A model generated the notes under the pieces. The model did not search any database. It saw only the letters and a program-made list of their open reading frames with translations, and was not told the DNA's origin. A DNA stretch of 64,000 nucleotides from Chrysoperla carnea (lineage: Eukaryota > Arthropoda > Insecta > Neuroptera > Chrysopidae), in the NCBI RefSeq assembly GCF_905475395.1, contig NC_058342.1:15906640-15970639 (forward strand), written 5' to 3'. Position 1 is the stretch's first letter; every line of letters begins with the position of its first letter. A program made the translations under genes and the position numbers. Of the stretch, positions 12,483 to 23,272 are shown piece after piece.

Positions 12483-12777
12483 GGGTGAGTTTGGCAGAAA
12501 AAAGCGCTTGAGAGCGCTTACTAGCGCTGAAAAACAAACTGTACAGTTTTCGGCTATCTCTTCTTCATCATTCACAACATTATTTAATATATTATTCATT
12601 ATTGGTAATTTTTTAATATGAATAATTTACAAACATATATTTAAATTAGGTTAGGTTCCCCGGTTAAAGCTAACTTAATTTCCTAGAGGAATATTACTAT
12701 TTGACAGCGCTTACCGCTTAACAATCGCCATTTTGCTTACAAGCGCTTCCTAGCGCTTTTTTCTGCTAAACGCACCC
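12483..12777. mobile_element. Harbinger-like MITE, copy 1
   Basis: A 295-bp element with inverted termini GGGTGMGTTTRGCAGAAAAA and a perfect 3-bp duplication AGT on both sides (12480-12482, 12778-12780). The GG...GTTTGG start and 3-bp duplication match PIF/Harbinger habits. AGCGCT-rich subterminal sequence is present at both ends. It is 145 bp upstream of the next zinc-finger start codon. Confidence 0.75.
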
Positions 12778-12921
12778 AGTAATTACAAATGACAGTCTAC
12801 ATGTGCAAGCAGCATAGGGCATATCTGGTCTATACTTGATATAGGTCTATGCAAGTAATGAACTGTCAGTTAGACACAAGGTACATTTATAAAAAAAATT
12901 GTAAACTAAAAGTGAAAAAAA

Positions 12922-15399
12922 ATGTCTACAGATTTGTTTAATGACTTTCAAAATTCGCTATTAATTCCGGAAGAACATATAAAAATTGAAGAATTACTTC
13001 CTGAATTATTAATCAATAAAAAAGTATTAGATGACACAGTTTTAACGCAACATGATCCTCTCGAAATCGAAAATGGAAACATTGAACAACTTTTACAAAC
13101 AGAATTGATAATTAAAACTGAAGATATTGAGGAGACATTCGAAGAAAATTCTACTAGTGAAATCGAGCAAAACTCATTTTCGTGTAATCTCTGTGGTAAA
13201 ACATATTTCAAGCGTAGCAGTTTACAAACGCATATCGGAACTCATACAAAATCATTTTCATGTGAAATTTGTCATAAAAAATTTGGACGATTATACGTTT
13301 TAGACAGACATAAACTCATTCATACCGGGGTTAAACCATTTTCATGTGACATTTGTGACAAGAAATTTATACAGAAAAATCACTTCTTTAAACATAAACA
13401 AACTCATATTAGTGACAAAGTTTTTACGTGTGAAATTTGTAATAAAAAATTTACTCAAGCCAATACTTTATCGAAACATAAACAAATTCACAAAAAAGAA
13501 ATAGAAAAATGGATTTTAAGTGATATTTTTCAAGGCGAAATATCTGATATTTCTCAGATTCATACTGGAGGAAGACGTTTTTCCTGTGATGTATGTGGTA
13601 AAAAATTTACGAGAAAATTCGTTTTACTTAGGCATCAATTAACTCATACCGGTGAAAAACCATTTTCGTGCGATATTTGTGATAAGAAATTTATACAGAA
13701 AAATCATTTTATTAAACATAAACAAACTCATACTAGTGAAAAACTTTTTTCGTATGAAAGTGATAACAAATTTACGCAACATAGTACTTTATCGAAACAT
13801 AAACAGATACATACAGAAGAAAAAGAAAAATGGTTTTCAAGTGATATTTCTCAGATTCATACGGGAGGAAGACGATTTTCCTGTGATATGTGTGGTAAAA
13901 AGTTTACAAGAAAATTCGTTTTACTTAGACATCAACTATTACATACCGGTGAAAAACCATTTTCCTGTGATATTTGTGATAAGAAATTTATACAGAAAAA
14001 TCAATTAATTAAACATACACAAACGCATACTAGTGACAAAGTTTTGTCGTGTGAAATTTGTGATAAAAAATTTAACAGACTAAATAATTTACTTAAACAT
14101 AAACGAATTCATGCAAAAAAATCTGGAAAATTGTATGCATGTATTGTTTGTGATCAAAAATTTGAAAATCGTTACGATTATCTTAACCATAAACGAATTC
14201 ATACAGGCGAAACAAGTTCTTCAACTAATAATGGAGAGAAAAATTTTTCATGTAATATTTGTGGTAAAAAATTTTCACGTAAATTCGTATTTTTTCGACA
14301 TCAATTAGTTCATATACGAGAAAAACGATTTTCATGCGATGTTTGTGATAAAAAATTCAATTTTAAATATAAATTAATCATACATAAACGCTCTCATACT
14401 GGAGAAAAACCTTATTCGTGTGATATTTGTGATAAAAAATTTTCTGTAAACAGTAGTATGATTGAACACAAACGAATCCATACACGAGAAAAACCATTTT
14501 CTTGTAAAATTTGTGGTAAAACATTTGCTCAAAATGGTACCTTACTTAATCATAAACGTTTTCATTATTCAAAGGAAAATGTTTTCGAAAAAAAATCAAT
14601 AAAAAATAACTTAAATAAACGAAATCATAATGAGGAAAGACTTTTTTCATGTGATATTTGTGGTAAAAATTTTACAAGAAAATTCGTCTTACAAAGGCAT
14701 CAATTAATACATACCGGTGAAAAACCATTTTCGTGTGATATTTGTGATAAAAAATTTATTCAGAAAAATCATTTTATTGAACATAAACAAACTCATATTG
14801 GTGAAAAACGGTTTTCATGTGAAATTTGTGATAAAAAATTTACTCACCAAAAGAATTTAATGATACATAAGCAAATTCATCTTGAGGAAAAATCTGGAAA
14901 ATTGTATTCATGTGACGTTTGTGATGAAAAATTTGAATTTCGGTTTGTATTTCTTAGTCATATGCGAACTCATAGTGACGAAAAAACTTGTGTTACACAG
15001 ATGAAGAATGGAGAAAAAAATGGTAAAAAATTTTCCCACAAATTTATTTTTCGTCGACATCAATTAAATCATAACAACGAAAAACGTTTTTCATGTGATA
15101 TCTGTGCTAAAAAATTTAATTTTAAATATAAATTAATCATACATAAACGCTCTCATAGTGGAAAAAAACCATTTTCGTGTGATATTTGTGATAAAAAATT
15201 TACCGTGAAAACTAGTTTGATCGAACATACACGTGTTCATACAGGAGAAAAACCATTTTCTTGTGAAATTTGTTATAAAACTTTTGCTCAAAATGGTACT
15301 TTACTAAATCATAAACGATTTCATTGTTCAAGAAAAAAACGAATTAGTAATAAAGAAAGACGTTTTTCATGTGATTTTTGTGATAAAAAATTTTCATGA
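12922..15399 (+). CDS. C2H2 zinc-finger protein, array cut by in-frame TGA
   Basis: An intronless frame of 825 codons from the ATG at 12922. The N-terminus resembles the paralogue at 7722-10358 (KIEELLPELL; IKTE) and is acidic. About 21 intact C2H2 fingers with TGEKPFSCDIC-type linkers follow. Two fingers are degenerate: one near 13747-13806 has lost both zinc cysteines, and one near 15010-15075 lacks its CX2C. The frame ends in TGA at 15397-15399 in the middle of a finger (FS*KFVLDRH), where sister fingers have FTRKFVL or FSRKFVL. A single CGA-to-TGA change explains the stop, and intact fingers continue in the same frame to 15756 (944 codons if read through). It may make a truncated DNA-binding protein or be a recent pseudogene. 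Confidence 0.8.
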   Translation: MSTDLFNDFQNSLLIPEEHIKIEELLPELLINKKVLDDTVLTQHDPLEIENGNIEQLLQTELIIKTEDIEETFEENSTSEIEQNSFSCNLCGKTYFKRSSLQTHIGTHTKSFSCEICHKKFGRLYVLDRHKLIHTGVKPFSCDICDKKFIQKNHFFKHKQTHISDKVFTCEICNKKFTQANTLSKHKQIHKKEIEKWILSDIFQGEISDISQIHTGGRRFSCDVCGKKFTRKFVLLRHQLTHTGEKPFSCDICDKKFIQKNHFIKHKQTHTSEKLFSYESDNKFTQHSTLSKHKQIHTEEKEKWFSSDISQIHTGGRRFSCDMCGKKFTRKFVLLRHQLLHTGEKPFSCDICDKKFIQKNQLIKHTQTHTSDKVLSCEICDKKFNRLNNLLKHKRIHAKKSGKLYACIVCDQKFENRYDYLNHKRIHTGETSSSTNNGEKNFSCNICGKKFSRKFVFFRHQLVHIREKRFSCDVCDKKFNFKYKLIIHKRSHTGEKPYSCDICDKKFSVNSSMIEHKRIHTREKPFSCKICGKTFAQNGTLLNHKRFHYSKENVFEKKSIKNNLNKRNHNEERLFSCDICGKNFTRKFVLQRHQLIHTGEKPFSCDICDKKFIQKNHFIEHKQTHIGEKRFSCEICDKKFTHQKNLMIHKQIHLEEKSGKLYSCDVCDEKFEFRFVFLSHMRTHSDEKTCVTQMKNGEKNGKKFSHKFIFRRHQLNHNNEKRFSCDICAKKFNFKYKLIIHKRSHSGKKPFSCDICDKKFTVKTSLIEHTRVHTGEKPFSCEICYKTFAQNGTLLNHKRFHCSRKKRISNKERRFSCDFCDKKFS

Positions 15400-16245
15400 A
15401 AATTCGTTTTGGATAGACATCAATTAACTCATACCGGTGAAAAACCATTTTCATGTGTTATTTGTGATAAAAAATTTATACAGAAAAGTCATTTAATCAA
15501 ACATACACGAAATCATTATGGAGAAAAACCTTATTCTTGTGAAATATGTGATAGAAAATTTTCTCAACAAAGTAGTTTATCGAAACATAAACAAATTCAT
15601 ACAGAAGAAAAATCGTATACATGTGACGTTTGTGGTATAAATTTTGCGTATCGTTTCGTTTTTCTTAGTCACAAAAAAATTCACAAGGAGGAAAAACCAT
15701 TTTCAAGTGATATTTGTGACAAAAAACAAAAAAAATTTAGACTTTGTGAAAAATGAATGTATTTGTGATTCAAAAGATACGTAGAAAATCCTTTTTCATG
15801 TGATGTTTGTGAAAGAAAATTTACCATAAAAAGTAGTTTAATTAGACATAAGCGAATTCAGACGAGATAAAAACCTTTTTCGTGTGCAATTTTTTATTCC
15901 CCATGGAAACTGATTCTAGCGCTTTCTAGTGGTAGAAAATAGAAGCTGTCTATGGCAAGTCAAATTTATGCATATCTATGATTGAATTGTTTATTTATAT
16001 TTTGATAATGAGTGAAATAAAAATAAATAAATTTATTTCTGTTGAAATTTGACGTGTCATAGACAGCTTCTATTTTCTACCACCAGACAGCGCTAGAATC
16101 AGTTCCCATGGCGAATAGAGCTTTTACCCAAAGGAGTACTTTAATCAACCATAAATGGATTCACAATTCAAGTAAAGAAAAACGTTCTTCGTGTTCGTTT
16201 GAGATGAAAAATTTACCATGAAAATTTTTTTTAACTAAACATAGG
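15400..16245 (+). pseudogene. Decaying 3' zinc-finger array
   Basis: It continues the upstream array. In the same frame, 15400-15756 completes the broken finger and encodes three intact ones. After the stop at 15754-15756, finger remnants reappear in another frame (SCDVCERKF near 15797, then a stop after HKRIQTR). A MITE interrupts the next finger at 15897-16115, and NRAFTQRSTLINH resumes directly after it. A last remnant near 16180-16240 has lost its zinc ligands. The tail therefore shows successive stop, frameshift and insertion events. Confidence 0.8.
15897..16115. mobile_element. 219-bp fold-back MITE inside a zinc finger
   Basis: The arms are roughly 67 bp each and begin TTCSCCATGGRAACTGATTC. 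They are complementary with few mismatches and separated by an AT-rich loop. TA dinucleotides flank the element (15895-15896, 16116-16117), suggesting a Tc1-mariner-type mover. The finger coding sequence is split at the junctions. Confidence 0.8.
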
Positions 16246-16514
16246 ATAAATATAATGGTTGAATTTCTAAAATTGTTAATACGTTGTAAAAATAAAGGAT
16301 TATTTATTTTCATGATTTATTTATAGTTTTTTAATTTAGGTTTGATTTGTAATTTGTTATTTTTAACGTCAAAAAATACTCGAATAGGCTTGCGCACAAT
16401 TATCACATTCATTAGCCAAGCACTAGTCAACTGATGGAAGTTGATTGGCTAGCGCCACTACTACAATTTAACAGATACTGTGAACAGTATAAATTGTAGA
16501 CAAAAGAAAGTATC

Positions 16515-16672
16515 ATTGTACAGTCCGCCACCAAATTAGCAAAGAGTAACATTCATAATAAGAGTAATCACTAGCTAATTCTTACTGATGATTACTACTT
16601 GGTAATCGAAAATACGTATTTTAAAAATACAAAAAACTGATCTAGGAAATTGGGGCAAAAATCGAAATTTAT
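16515..16672 (+). mobile_element. Penelope-like terminal fragment
   Basis: From CCACCAAATTAGCAAAGAGT to AAATCGAAATTTATTTAA this matches, in reverse orientation, the non-coding sequence at 52670-52830 next to a Penelope-type reverse transcriptase remnant. It carries the hammerhead-like core described separately. Confidence 0.6.
16581..16625 (+). ncRNA. Candidate hammerhead ribozyme (Penelope-associated), copy A
   Basis: The core reads CTGATGA (16585-16591), then a potential weak stem II, then GAAA (16608-16611). A self-complementary AATACGTATT (16611-16620) could be a very short stem III, followed by U at the cleavage position 16621. Stem I pairs TTA (16582-16584) with TAA (16622-16624). Stem II is imperfect here. 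Hammerheads with minimal stem III are known from Penelope-like elements. Compare copy B at 52715-52760, where paired positions co-vary. Confidence 0.5.
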
Positions 16673-17400
16673 TTAAATATAACGGTGTATCTACTTCAAA
16701 TTCTGTTAGCGTGAGACTCACGCTAAATACACGATAGTGTCCGAATAACCTCACCCTAACTTTTATCCAAAAATAAAATTGTATAATTGAGCAAACTTAC
16801 TGAGTTGTCTCGATATACAAGGCCCACTCTTTGAGACGTACAATAACGATAAACTCTGATGTTGGATGACGTCGAAATAAACTCTGGTGTTGATTCAATA
16901 TTGAAAAAACTTAAATAGATACTAACGAGAAATACAACATCTCGTACAACCGTTATTTTTAATTTAAATAATAATGAGCGTGGTAAGCCAAAACGACACA
17001 CACCTTTAGCGGAGACGCTTTATTTAGATTGATAGCACGTCATATGACTGACTGACGTCGTTCTTAAAAAAATTCATTGTATTGGGTAACAGCGAAGAAT
17101 ATGTATATTAATTTAATTATGTAGAATAAATATTTTTGAGTTGACTTATCTTATTTTTACTTACCTAAATTATTTAATCCCTTGGTCTAAGAACAATTGA
17201 CGACTTGAAATATGTTTAATTTATTCATTTTGAGGATGTTGTTTTCAGAAATACAAATCACGAGCTGAATGTAATCTTGCATCAAGATACTTCAAAATAT
17301 TATGATTTGACGGAAAGGCTGGCTAAGTTATCGAATACATACAAAGTATTGCAATAGTATTTAAATTAATCTACTAACTATAAAATTATTAAAAAAAAAG
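16673..17400. other. Intergenic, no gene seen
   Basis: No coherent coding frame. The 81-residue open frame at 16756-17001 has no recognisable composition or splice context. Confidence 0.4.
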
Positions 17401-17408
17401 GTCGACAT

Positions 17409-17712
17409 CATGAAGGTTATAAAGAAGGAGAAAGATCGCTATGTACTAAAGCAATAGCGCACCTGTCCCTGAAAATTTGTAGAATTTATAGTTAATTTTT
17501 AAGCCACCAGCCGCGCTGTCATCAAGAAGTAGTATCTGCGAAGTGGATGAAGTTAGTTGCATAATGTACAAATTGATATATCATTTCAAATTAGCGAACA
17601 ACAGCCCGCCTTCATTGATACTTCTTAGCGGTCGCAGCGCCTCACTTATTTTATCCATATTTCGGGGACAATATTTTCTATAGCGATCGTTCTCCTTCTT
17701 ATAAGCTTCATG
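17409..17712 (-). mobile_element. hAT-type MITE, copy 3
   Basis: It is a near-identical reverse copy of the element at 3074-3377. The flanking 8-mers GTCGACAT and GTCGACAC match at 7 of 8. The high identity to copy 1 implies recent movement of this family. Confidence 0.85.
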
Positions 17713-19370
17713 GTCGACACTATCCATTCACCCGGAACTTATTGTCGAGCGTGCGTGAAGTTCAAAAATATTTATTTGAATACATTTAATCATATACACT
17801 TAAGGGGTAACGATCTTTCTAATTCATATGGGCGCGGCCATGTTTTTTTCCTATTGCTGACATCTGGCATCGAGAAGAAAACATATATATAAAGCTACCT
17901 ACATTTTGACATTATGGAAACGAACCTTTTTGAAAGTATTTTGTGAAAAATACAAAATTTGTATCTTGTCTGATTTAAAATCATAACTTAAATTAAAATG
18001 TAAGTCGACATCCTCGTAATAATATTGTACTCTTACATATAAATTTAAATAAATAAATAATAAATTTCTACATAAATTAAAAAATTTGTAAATAATTCTA
18101 TTTTATAAAAAAATAACCCTATAAAAACCAAGTTTTTAATATAAAGCTACCTACATTAGGGAAAATAAATCAGGTTACTGTTTTCACGTATGAAATTTTA
18201 TATGATCAATTGAAAATTACAGATCTGACCCAATTTGAGAAAAAATTGACTCAAATTATAACTTACATATCCTATAAAAATGTAAGTCGGTATCCGATCA
18301 ATATTTTTTATAAAAAATTTATTTGTAACTAAGGTCTGGCCTAGTTAAATATAGAATTAAAATTAATTTTAAGCAAACTTAACTTACATAAAAATAAACT
18401 CGTTAAAATTTACGAGTACATATATACAATTATTAATATAAAATATAATTATAACCCATGATAAATATAATTATAATCTATTTTATTTCGGAAATTGACT
18501 GTTTACCATATATGTGGAGTATTACATATATGCTGTTTAACTAATGTAAATTTTTTTACTCAGATGTTGATTGCCATGCCTATAACCATGACTATAGCCC
18601 CTTAACAAACGTTAATGTACTAAATCATTGACAACCATTGATTAGCATTAAAATTTTTCAAAATACTCTAAATTACTATTAAATAAGAGTCGACAACTTT
18701 TACTTGCCCGAAACTCGTTGACGCCTTCGTTTTAATTACCAAGACGCCTATAAAAATTTTTCCAAAATCCAATAAAATTGGTTCGTTTTTTTATACAGAC
18801 CAGGCAAAAGCTAGACTTTTGCGATCAATTACTGTCTAAACTATTCGGTTTATAAACAAATGTTTCAAACAAAAAATGTTTGCCTATTTATAAAGAACAA
18901 CTTTCTAATTTAAAACGTTCATATAATTTTGATCAGTTATTAATCAGAGTGAGGTTTTAATTGAACCTGAAAACTTAGATCAAATTCAATGCCAGTATGT
19001 GTCCCTTTGAAGCTAATATTTTTCGTTTGAAGCATTTCCGTCGATTATACATTTATCGAGTTTCAAGTATATTGTCAAGTTAAAAAAGACGCTCTTTATA
19101 TCGTATGAGTGTGAAGGACGGCAAATATTTTTTTTTACCCGTAGCGGCTAAATAACTAGATCGGGCCCTGTCTGCCTGAGTGGCGATCTTTTTTTGTAAA
19201 TAAAAAAATCAATTAACTTAGCAATTTTATTTATTTTAACAAAAATTCATTTAAAAATTTTAACAAAAAGAAATGCTTTGATGAGATATTTTTATTGTTA
19301 GTTAGTTTAACACATCATCATTATTTAGATAAATAGAAAAATTGGATAATTAACAGGAGGAAAATTTATT
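17713..19370. other. Intergenic, no gene seen
   Basis: AT-rich. The phrase ATATAAAGCTACCTACATT recurs near 17886 and 18142 and ATGTAAGTCG recurs near 17999 and 18280, suggesting an old repeat. No gene is supported. Confidence 0.4.
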
Positions 19371-19371
19371 A

Positions 19372-19484
19372 TTAATTGGTAATATGTTTGGCTGTATCAA
19401 TTGCAGTTTGGATAACAGTCTCGTCAAAATCGGACGATCCAACATCAATGCTAGATCTATGGAAAATAGATTTCTGATGGGAAT
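19372..19484 (-). CDS. Possible terminal exon of an unidentified gene
   Basis: On the minus strand TTTTATTTTCCAG precedes a 36-codon frame. It is soluble and helix-like: it includes SSIDVGSSDFDETVIQTAID, ends AKHITN, and stops at TAA with AATAAA immediately after. The composition is unlike the surrounding noise. No upstream exon was located and the family is not recognised. It could be a chance frame. Confidence 0.3.
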
Positions 19485-19921
19485 CTGGAAAATAAAAGAA
19501 TGAATCGAATTAAATTTTAAGGGATAGATAGATAATGGACCGCACCAGTTTTTATATCTAAATTGAATTTTACTCAAAATTTTTGAAACTATAAGCTCTA
19601 GGAATAGTTCTTGATAAATTCTCCACAAGCACAAGATCCTAAAAAAATAACTCATTGAAAAGTTACAAGGGGTTCCAAAATTCAGAGGGCGCAATTTTAA
19701 TTTTTGGTTGGTAAGAGAGGATTAGTGTTAAGTTGAATCCATGTTTGTGGAGTCACAACTCTTGTCCCGTGATCGTCATATGGTAAAAACGGGGTGCGAA
19801 TGGTTTTTTTTGCTATGCCGGGCAAACAATTCGTGGCCCAGCAAATTTGTTATAGTAAATTAAATTCTCTACAACTTTAGTTTTGTAACTTTTAGTCGTA
19901 AAACCAAAAATAAGATAGCTA

Positions 19922-21153
19922 TTAAGGATGTACGAGCGCCAGGGCAATTTGGGATAAAAGGCTTGATTTTTTTTATGAAGTTGAACTAAGTCTAAATCAA
20001 TTTTAGATGGAGATTGTCTCATTATTTAAATAAATAAATGACTTTAAAAGTAAGTATATTTAAAATTGATCTTATGAGAAAACGGTAGATGGGTGATATG
20101 TTTTCATAGATTTCTACAAAACTAGTCGGTGGAAATTAAAAAAACTATTTAAATTAAAGTTAAAACCTTAATAAATTATTAATTTAGGATGTATGAGCAC
20201 GGTAGTGGGAACACAAATGTTAAAAAACTATTTTTATTTTTTAATTTGGAAGTGAATTATGTTATAACTTGACAATAAAATTATTCGATTTCTGGAGTAA
20301 TTTTTAAAATATCGCAAATTGAAAATTTTATTTAATAGGGTATTCTACTATTTTTTAAAAAGTACTTCAAAATGTTAATTTTGCTAATAAAGTCACAAAA
20401 AATTTATTTCTGAAAAATACACACGCTTTCTTGCCAAAAACTTAAATTAAATTTTAAACCTATTTTAAACTGTCAAAAACGCGGGCTTCCAATTTGATGA
20501 CGTAATATCGGTATCATTGCACGAAATAACACAAATAAGTTTGACAGATATATTCATAGACATCTGATGATAAGAAATATAAATACTTATTATCTATGGC
20601 TATATTATACCCAGCTGTCTTCATAGAACTAACTGATAGTCTATGGTTCATATTATACGAAATAATACAGATAAATTTGACAGATATATTTATAGACAAC
20701 TGATTATAATAAATATAAATACTTATTATCTATGGATATATTATACCCAGCTATCTATACTGAACTAATTGATAGCCTATGGCTCATACCGATATGACAT
20801 CACAGCAGGGCTTGCCCGCGTTTTAGATCACGTGATATACAGTTTAAAAATTACGATTTTTAATTTTAATTTTTTAAAAGAAAAATGTACTTTTATGACT
20901 CGAAATCAGAATATTTCAGTATATTTTTACATAAATTGTCACTTTTTCAAATTTCCTAATTTATTTTTGACTAACGATAATATCCTATTATTTAGCTTTC
21001 AATATTTCGAAAACCAAGGCAGATATGGAAAAATTTTATTCCTATTTTTTGTCTAGATTCATGAAGTTATAACAAAATTCCTCATGTTGAAAATAAGGTA
21101 AAAAGAATTTCAACCCTAAATCTAAAATTGCCTCTGTATCCGTATTACCTTAA
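19922..21153 (+). mobile_element. Composite MITE a+b, split by R3
   Basis: It begins TTAAGGATGTACGAGCGCCA and ends ACCTTAA. A second start-like motif, AGGATGTATGAGCACGGTAG, lies inside near 20187. The same a-then-b order is seen at 22129-22755 and 58603-61199. Element R3 is inserted in the AT-rich centre of the b part. Confidence 0.7.
20337..20986 (+). mobile_element. R3 element, copy 2, with internal tandem duplication
   Basis: It matches the element at 5296-5805. An internal stretch of about 128 bp (GAAATAACACAAATAAGTTT through the TATACCCAGCT phrase) is present twice in tandem (20522-20650 and 20657-20785). The uninterrupted target can be read in the sister MITE near 22585 (TTTAATTATTTAGC), which fixes the insertion point. 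Confidence 0.65.
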
Positions 21154-21166
21154 ATAGAACAGTATA

Positions 21167-21459
21167 CAGCAGACCCGCGGTAATCCGACCCCAGTCTAAT
21201 CCGGCAACCCTTGTAATCCGACATAACTATAACGGTAATAACAATGCAGATTTATTATAAATACACTAATTCTTCGTGGCTGAAATTAGACAATGATTGA
21301 AATCTTATCATTTTGATGTGTAATTTGTCGGATTACCAGGTATTCTTTATCAAAAATTTTCTGATTACAGAGGGTTTGTGGCAGTACTCTATTATCCAAC
21401 AAATTCGATAATTCGAAACCACCTTGCAATATTTTTGTCGGATTACCGCGGATCCACTG
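21167..21459. mobile_element. Tigger-like MITE
   Basis: The inverted termini are CAGCAGACCCGCGGTAATCC on the left and CAGTGGATCCGCGGTAATCC on the right, read inward. TA flanks both ends (21165-21166, 21460-21461). The 293-bp element has no coding capacity. Confidence 0.75.
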
Positions 21460-22128
21460 TAGTTAACAATTAACTATATTTCACTGCAAGCTTGTACTCT
21501 TGCTCTTACTGTGTGTCCAAAATCCACAATTTTTGCAAAATTGTATTGAGACAAACACCTTAAGAATGATCAGTTTTAAAAATTTTGAGTAAAACGAAAT
21601 TTACATATAAAAACTATTAAGCGAAGTCAACCAGGGACATGCGTCCGTGCAAACCTCGCAAAAAAAATGGAAAGGTAGATTTCGATTACAAAAATCAGTA
21701 TGCGTTTTGCTCTTGGAAAAAAATACAAAATTTCAACTCTTTTTGCAAATTTTTAAACGAATGACAACAAAAATCGATAAAGTAATACATTCAAGGCAAA
21801 GGATATTGTTATAGGAATTTACTAAAAAGTTTTTAGTTTTCGAGTTACACGCAATTAAAACGTCAATATTTAATTAAAAAAATGCATGCTTTTGAATGAT
21901 TTTTCACGAAAACATCATATTTTATTGAAAAAACTGTTGTTTAACTACACTTTTTTCGATGAAAAATCAGTTTTCAAGGTTGAATTTTTTGTATTTTTGA
22001 TTTCTAATTTTATTAAATTTATACAGGGTATTAGAAATGCACCGAAAAAGCAAAATAACTCGAAAAATAAAAAGTTTAGAAAAAAATTACCAAAAAACTA
22101 AATCTTATTTTTACGAAATATTTTTCGT

Positions 22129-22755
22129 TTAAGGATGTACGAACGCCAAGGCAATTTTGGATAAAAGGCTTGATTTTTTTTTATATGAAGTTGGGCTAAC
22201 TGTAAATCAATTCTGAATATTTTAGGTGGGGGTCGCTGATGACCTCAAAAGCAGGCATATCTAACATTGAGCTTATATGGGGAACGATAGATGGAAAATA
22301 TGTTTTCATAGATTTCTCTAAAACTAGTCGGTGGAAATTGAAAAAAATCTGTTTAAATTAAAGTTAAAACCTTAAAAAATTAATGAAAACAAAAAAACTC
22401 GTTGTGTCCGACTAATTAAGCATGTATGAGCACGGTAGTGGGGACACAAATTTAAAAAAATATATTTTTTCAAATTTGATGGTGAATTATGTTATAACTG
22501 GACAATATAAGATAAAAAGTAAGAATGAAATTTTTCGATATTTGGAGTAGTTTTCAAAATATCGAAAATTGAAAATTTTGTTTAATTATTTAGCTTTCGA
22601 TATTTCGAAAACCAAGGTAGATTTCGAAAAATTGTATTATTATTTTTCGTCTAAATTCGTGAAGTTATAACAAAATTCATTATCAAAGCTGAAAATTAGG
22701 TACACATAATTCCAACCCAGAGTCTAAAATTTCTTAGGCGCTCGTACTACCTTAA
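22129..22755 (+). mobile_element. Composite MITE a+b, complete copy
   Basis: It runs from TTAAGGATGTACGAACGCCA to GGCGCTCGTACTACCTTAA. The b part begins internally at TTAAGCATGTATGAGCACGG after GTTGTGTCCGAC. The TTAA-like termini are compatible with a TTAA- or TA-targeting transposase. It has no coding capacity. Confidence 0.7.
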
Positions 22756-23272
22756 ATGATCATTTTTCGATTTCTTTAGCTGTTTCGGTATTTTTCCAAC
22801 ACCCCGTATACCAATAACCAAATTAGCATGGATTTCACAGATTGATATTTACGTTCCATGTTTTTTTTTTTACTAGGTAATATCTCTGGTTAATTCGCCT
22901 AGGAGAGGTCCTTTCTAGGATCAACAAAATAAAGTATTTTCTTTAAAAATTAACAACTAATCTTTTTATTTAATTACATTTTGTTTTAACATAAATGCAA
23001 AAAAAAATATATTTATTAACAACTAAAAAAAATTATACAAAACGAGAATTGTATCCAAAAATGGGGGTGTTGGCTAAACATACCTAATTTACATAAAAAA
23101 GAATAACAACCAACACTAGGGTGATGTTAGCTGCATCCCCCCATTGAGATTAAAAACAATTCAAAATATTTTGGATACAAGTTTCGTTTTCGCTTTGCGT
23201 TTTTATCTGTGTGTGTTTTAGACTGCGAAATATTAGAAAATTTGTTGGATTTTATTTTAAATATTTGTAGGC

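Noticed and set aside
16585-16611. Treating the hammerhead-like core as proven
   Set aside because: Stem II in this copy is imperfect and no folding or cleavage could be run, so it is listed only as a candidate.
21886-22101. 71-residue plus-strand frame ending in a Lys/Asn-rich tail
   Set aside because: Composition reflects AT-rich DNA; there is no acceptor, donor or family similarity.
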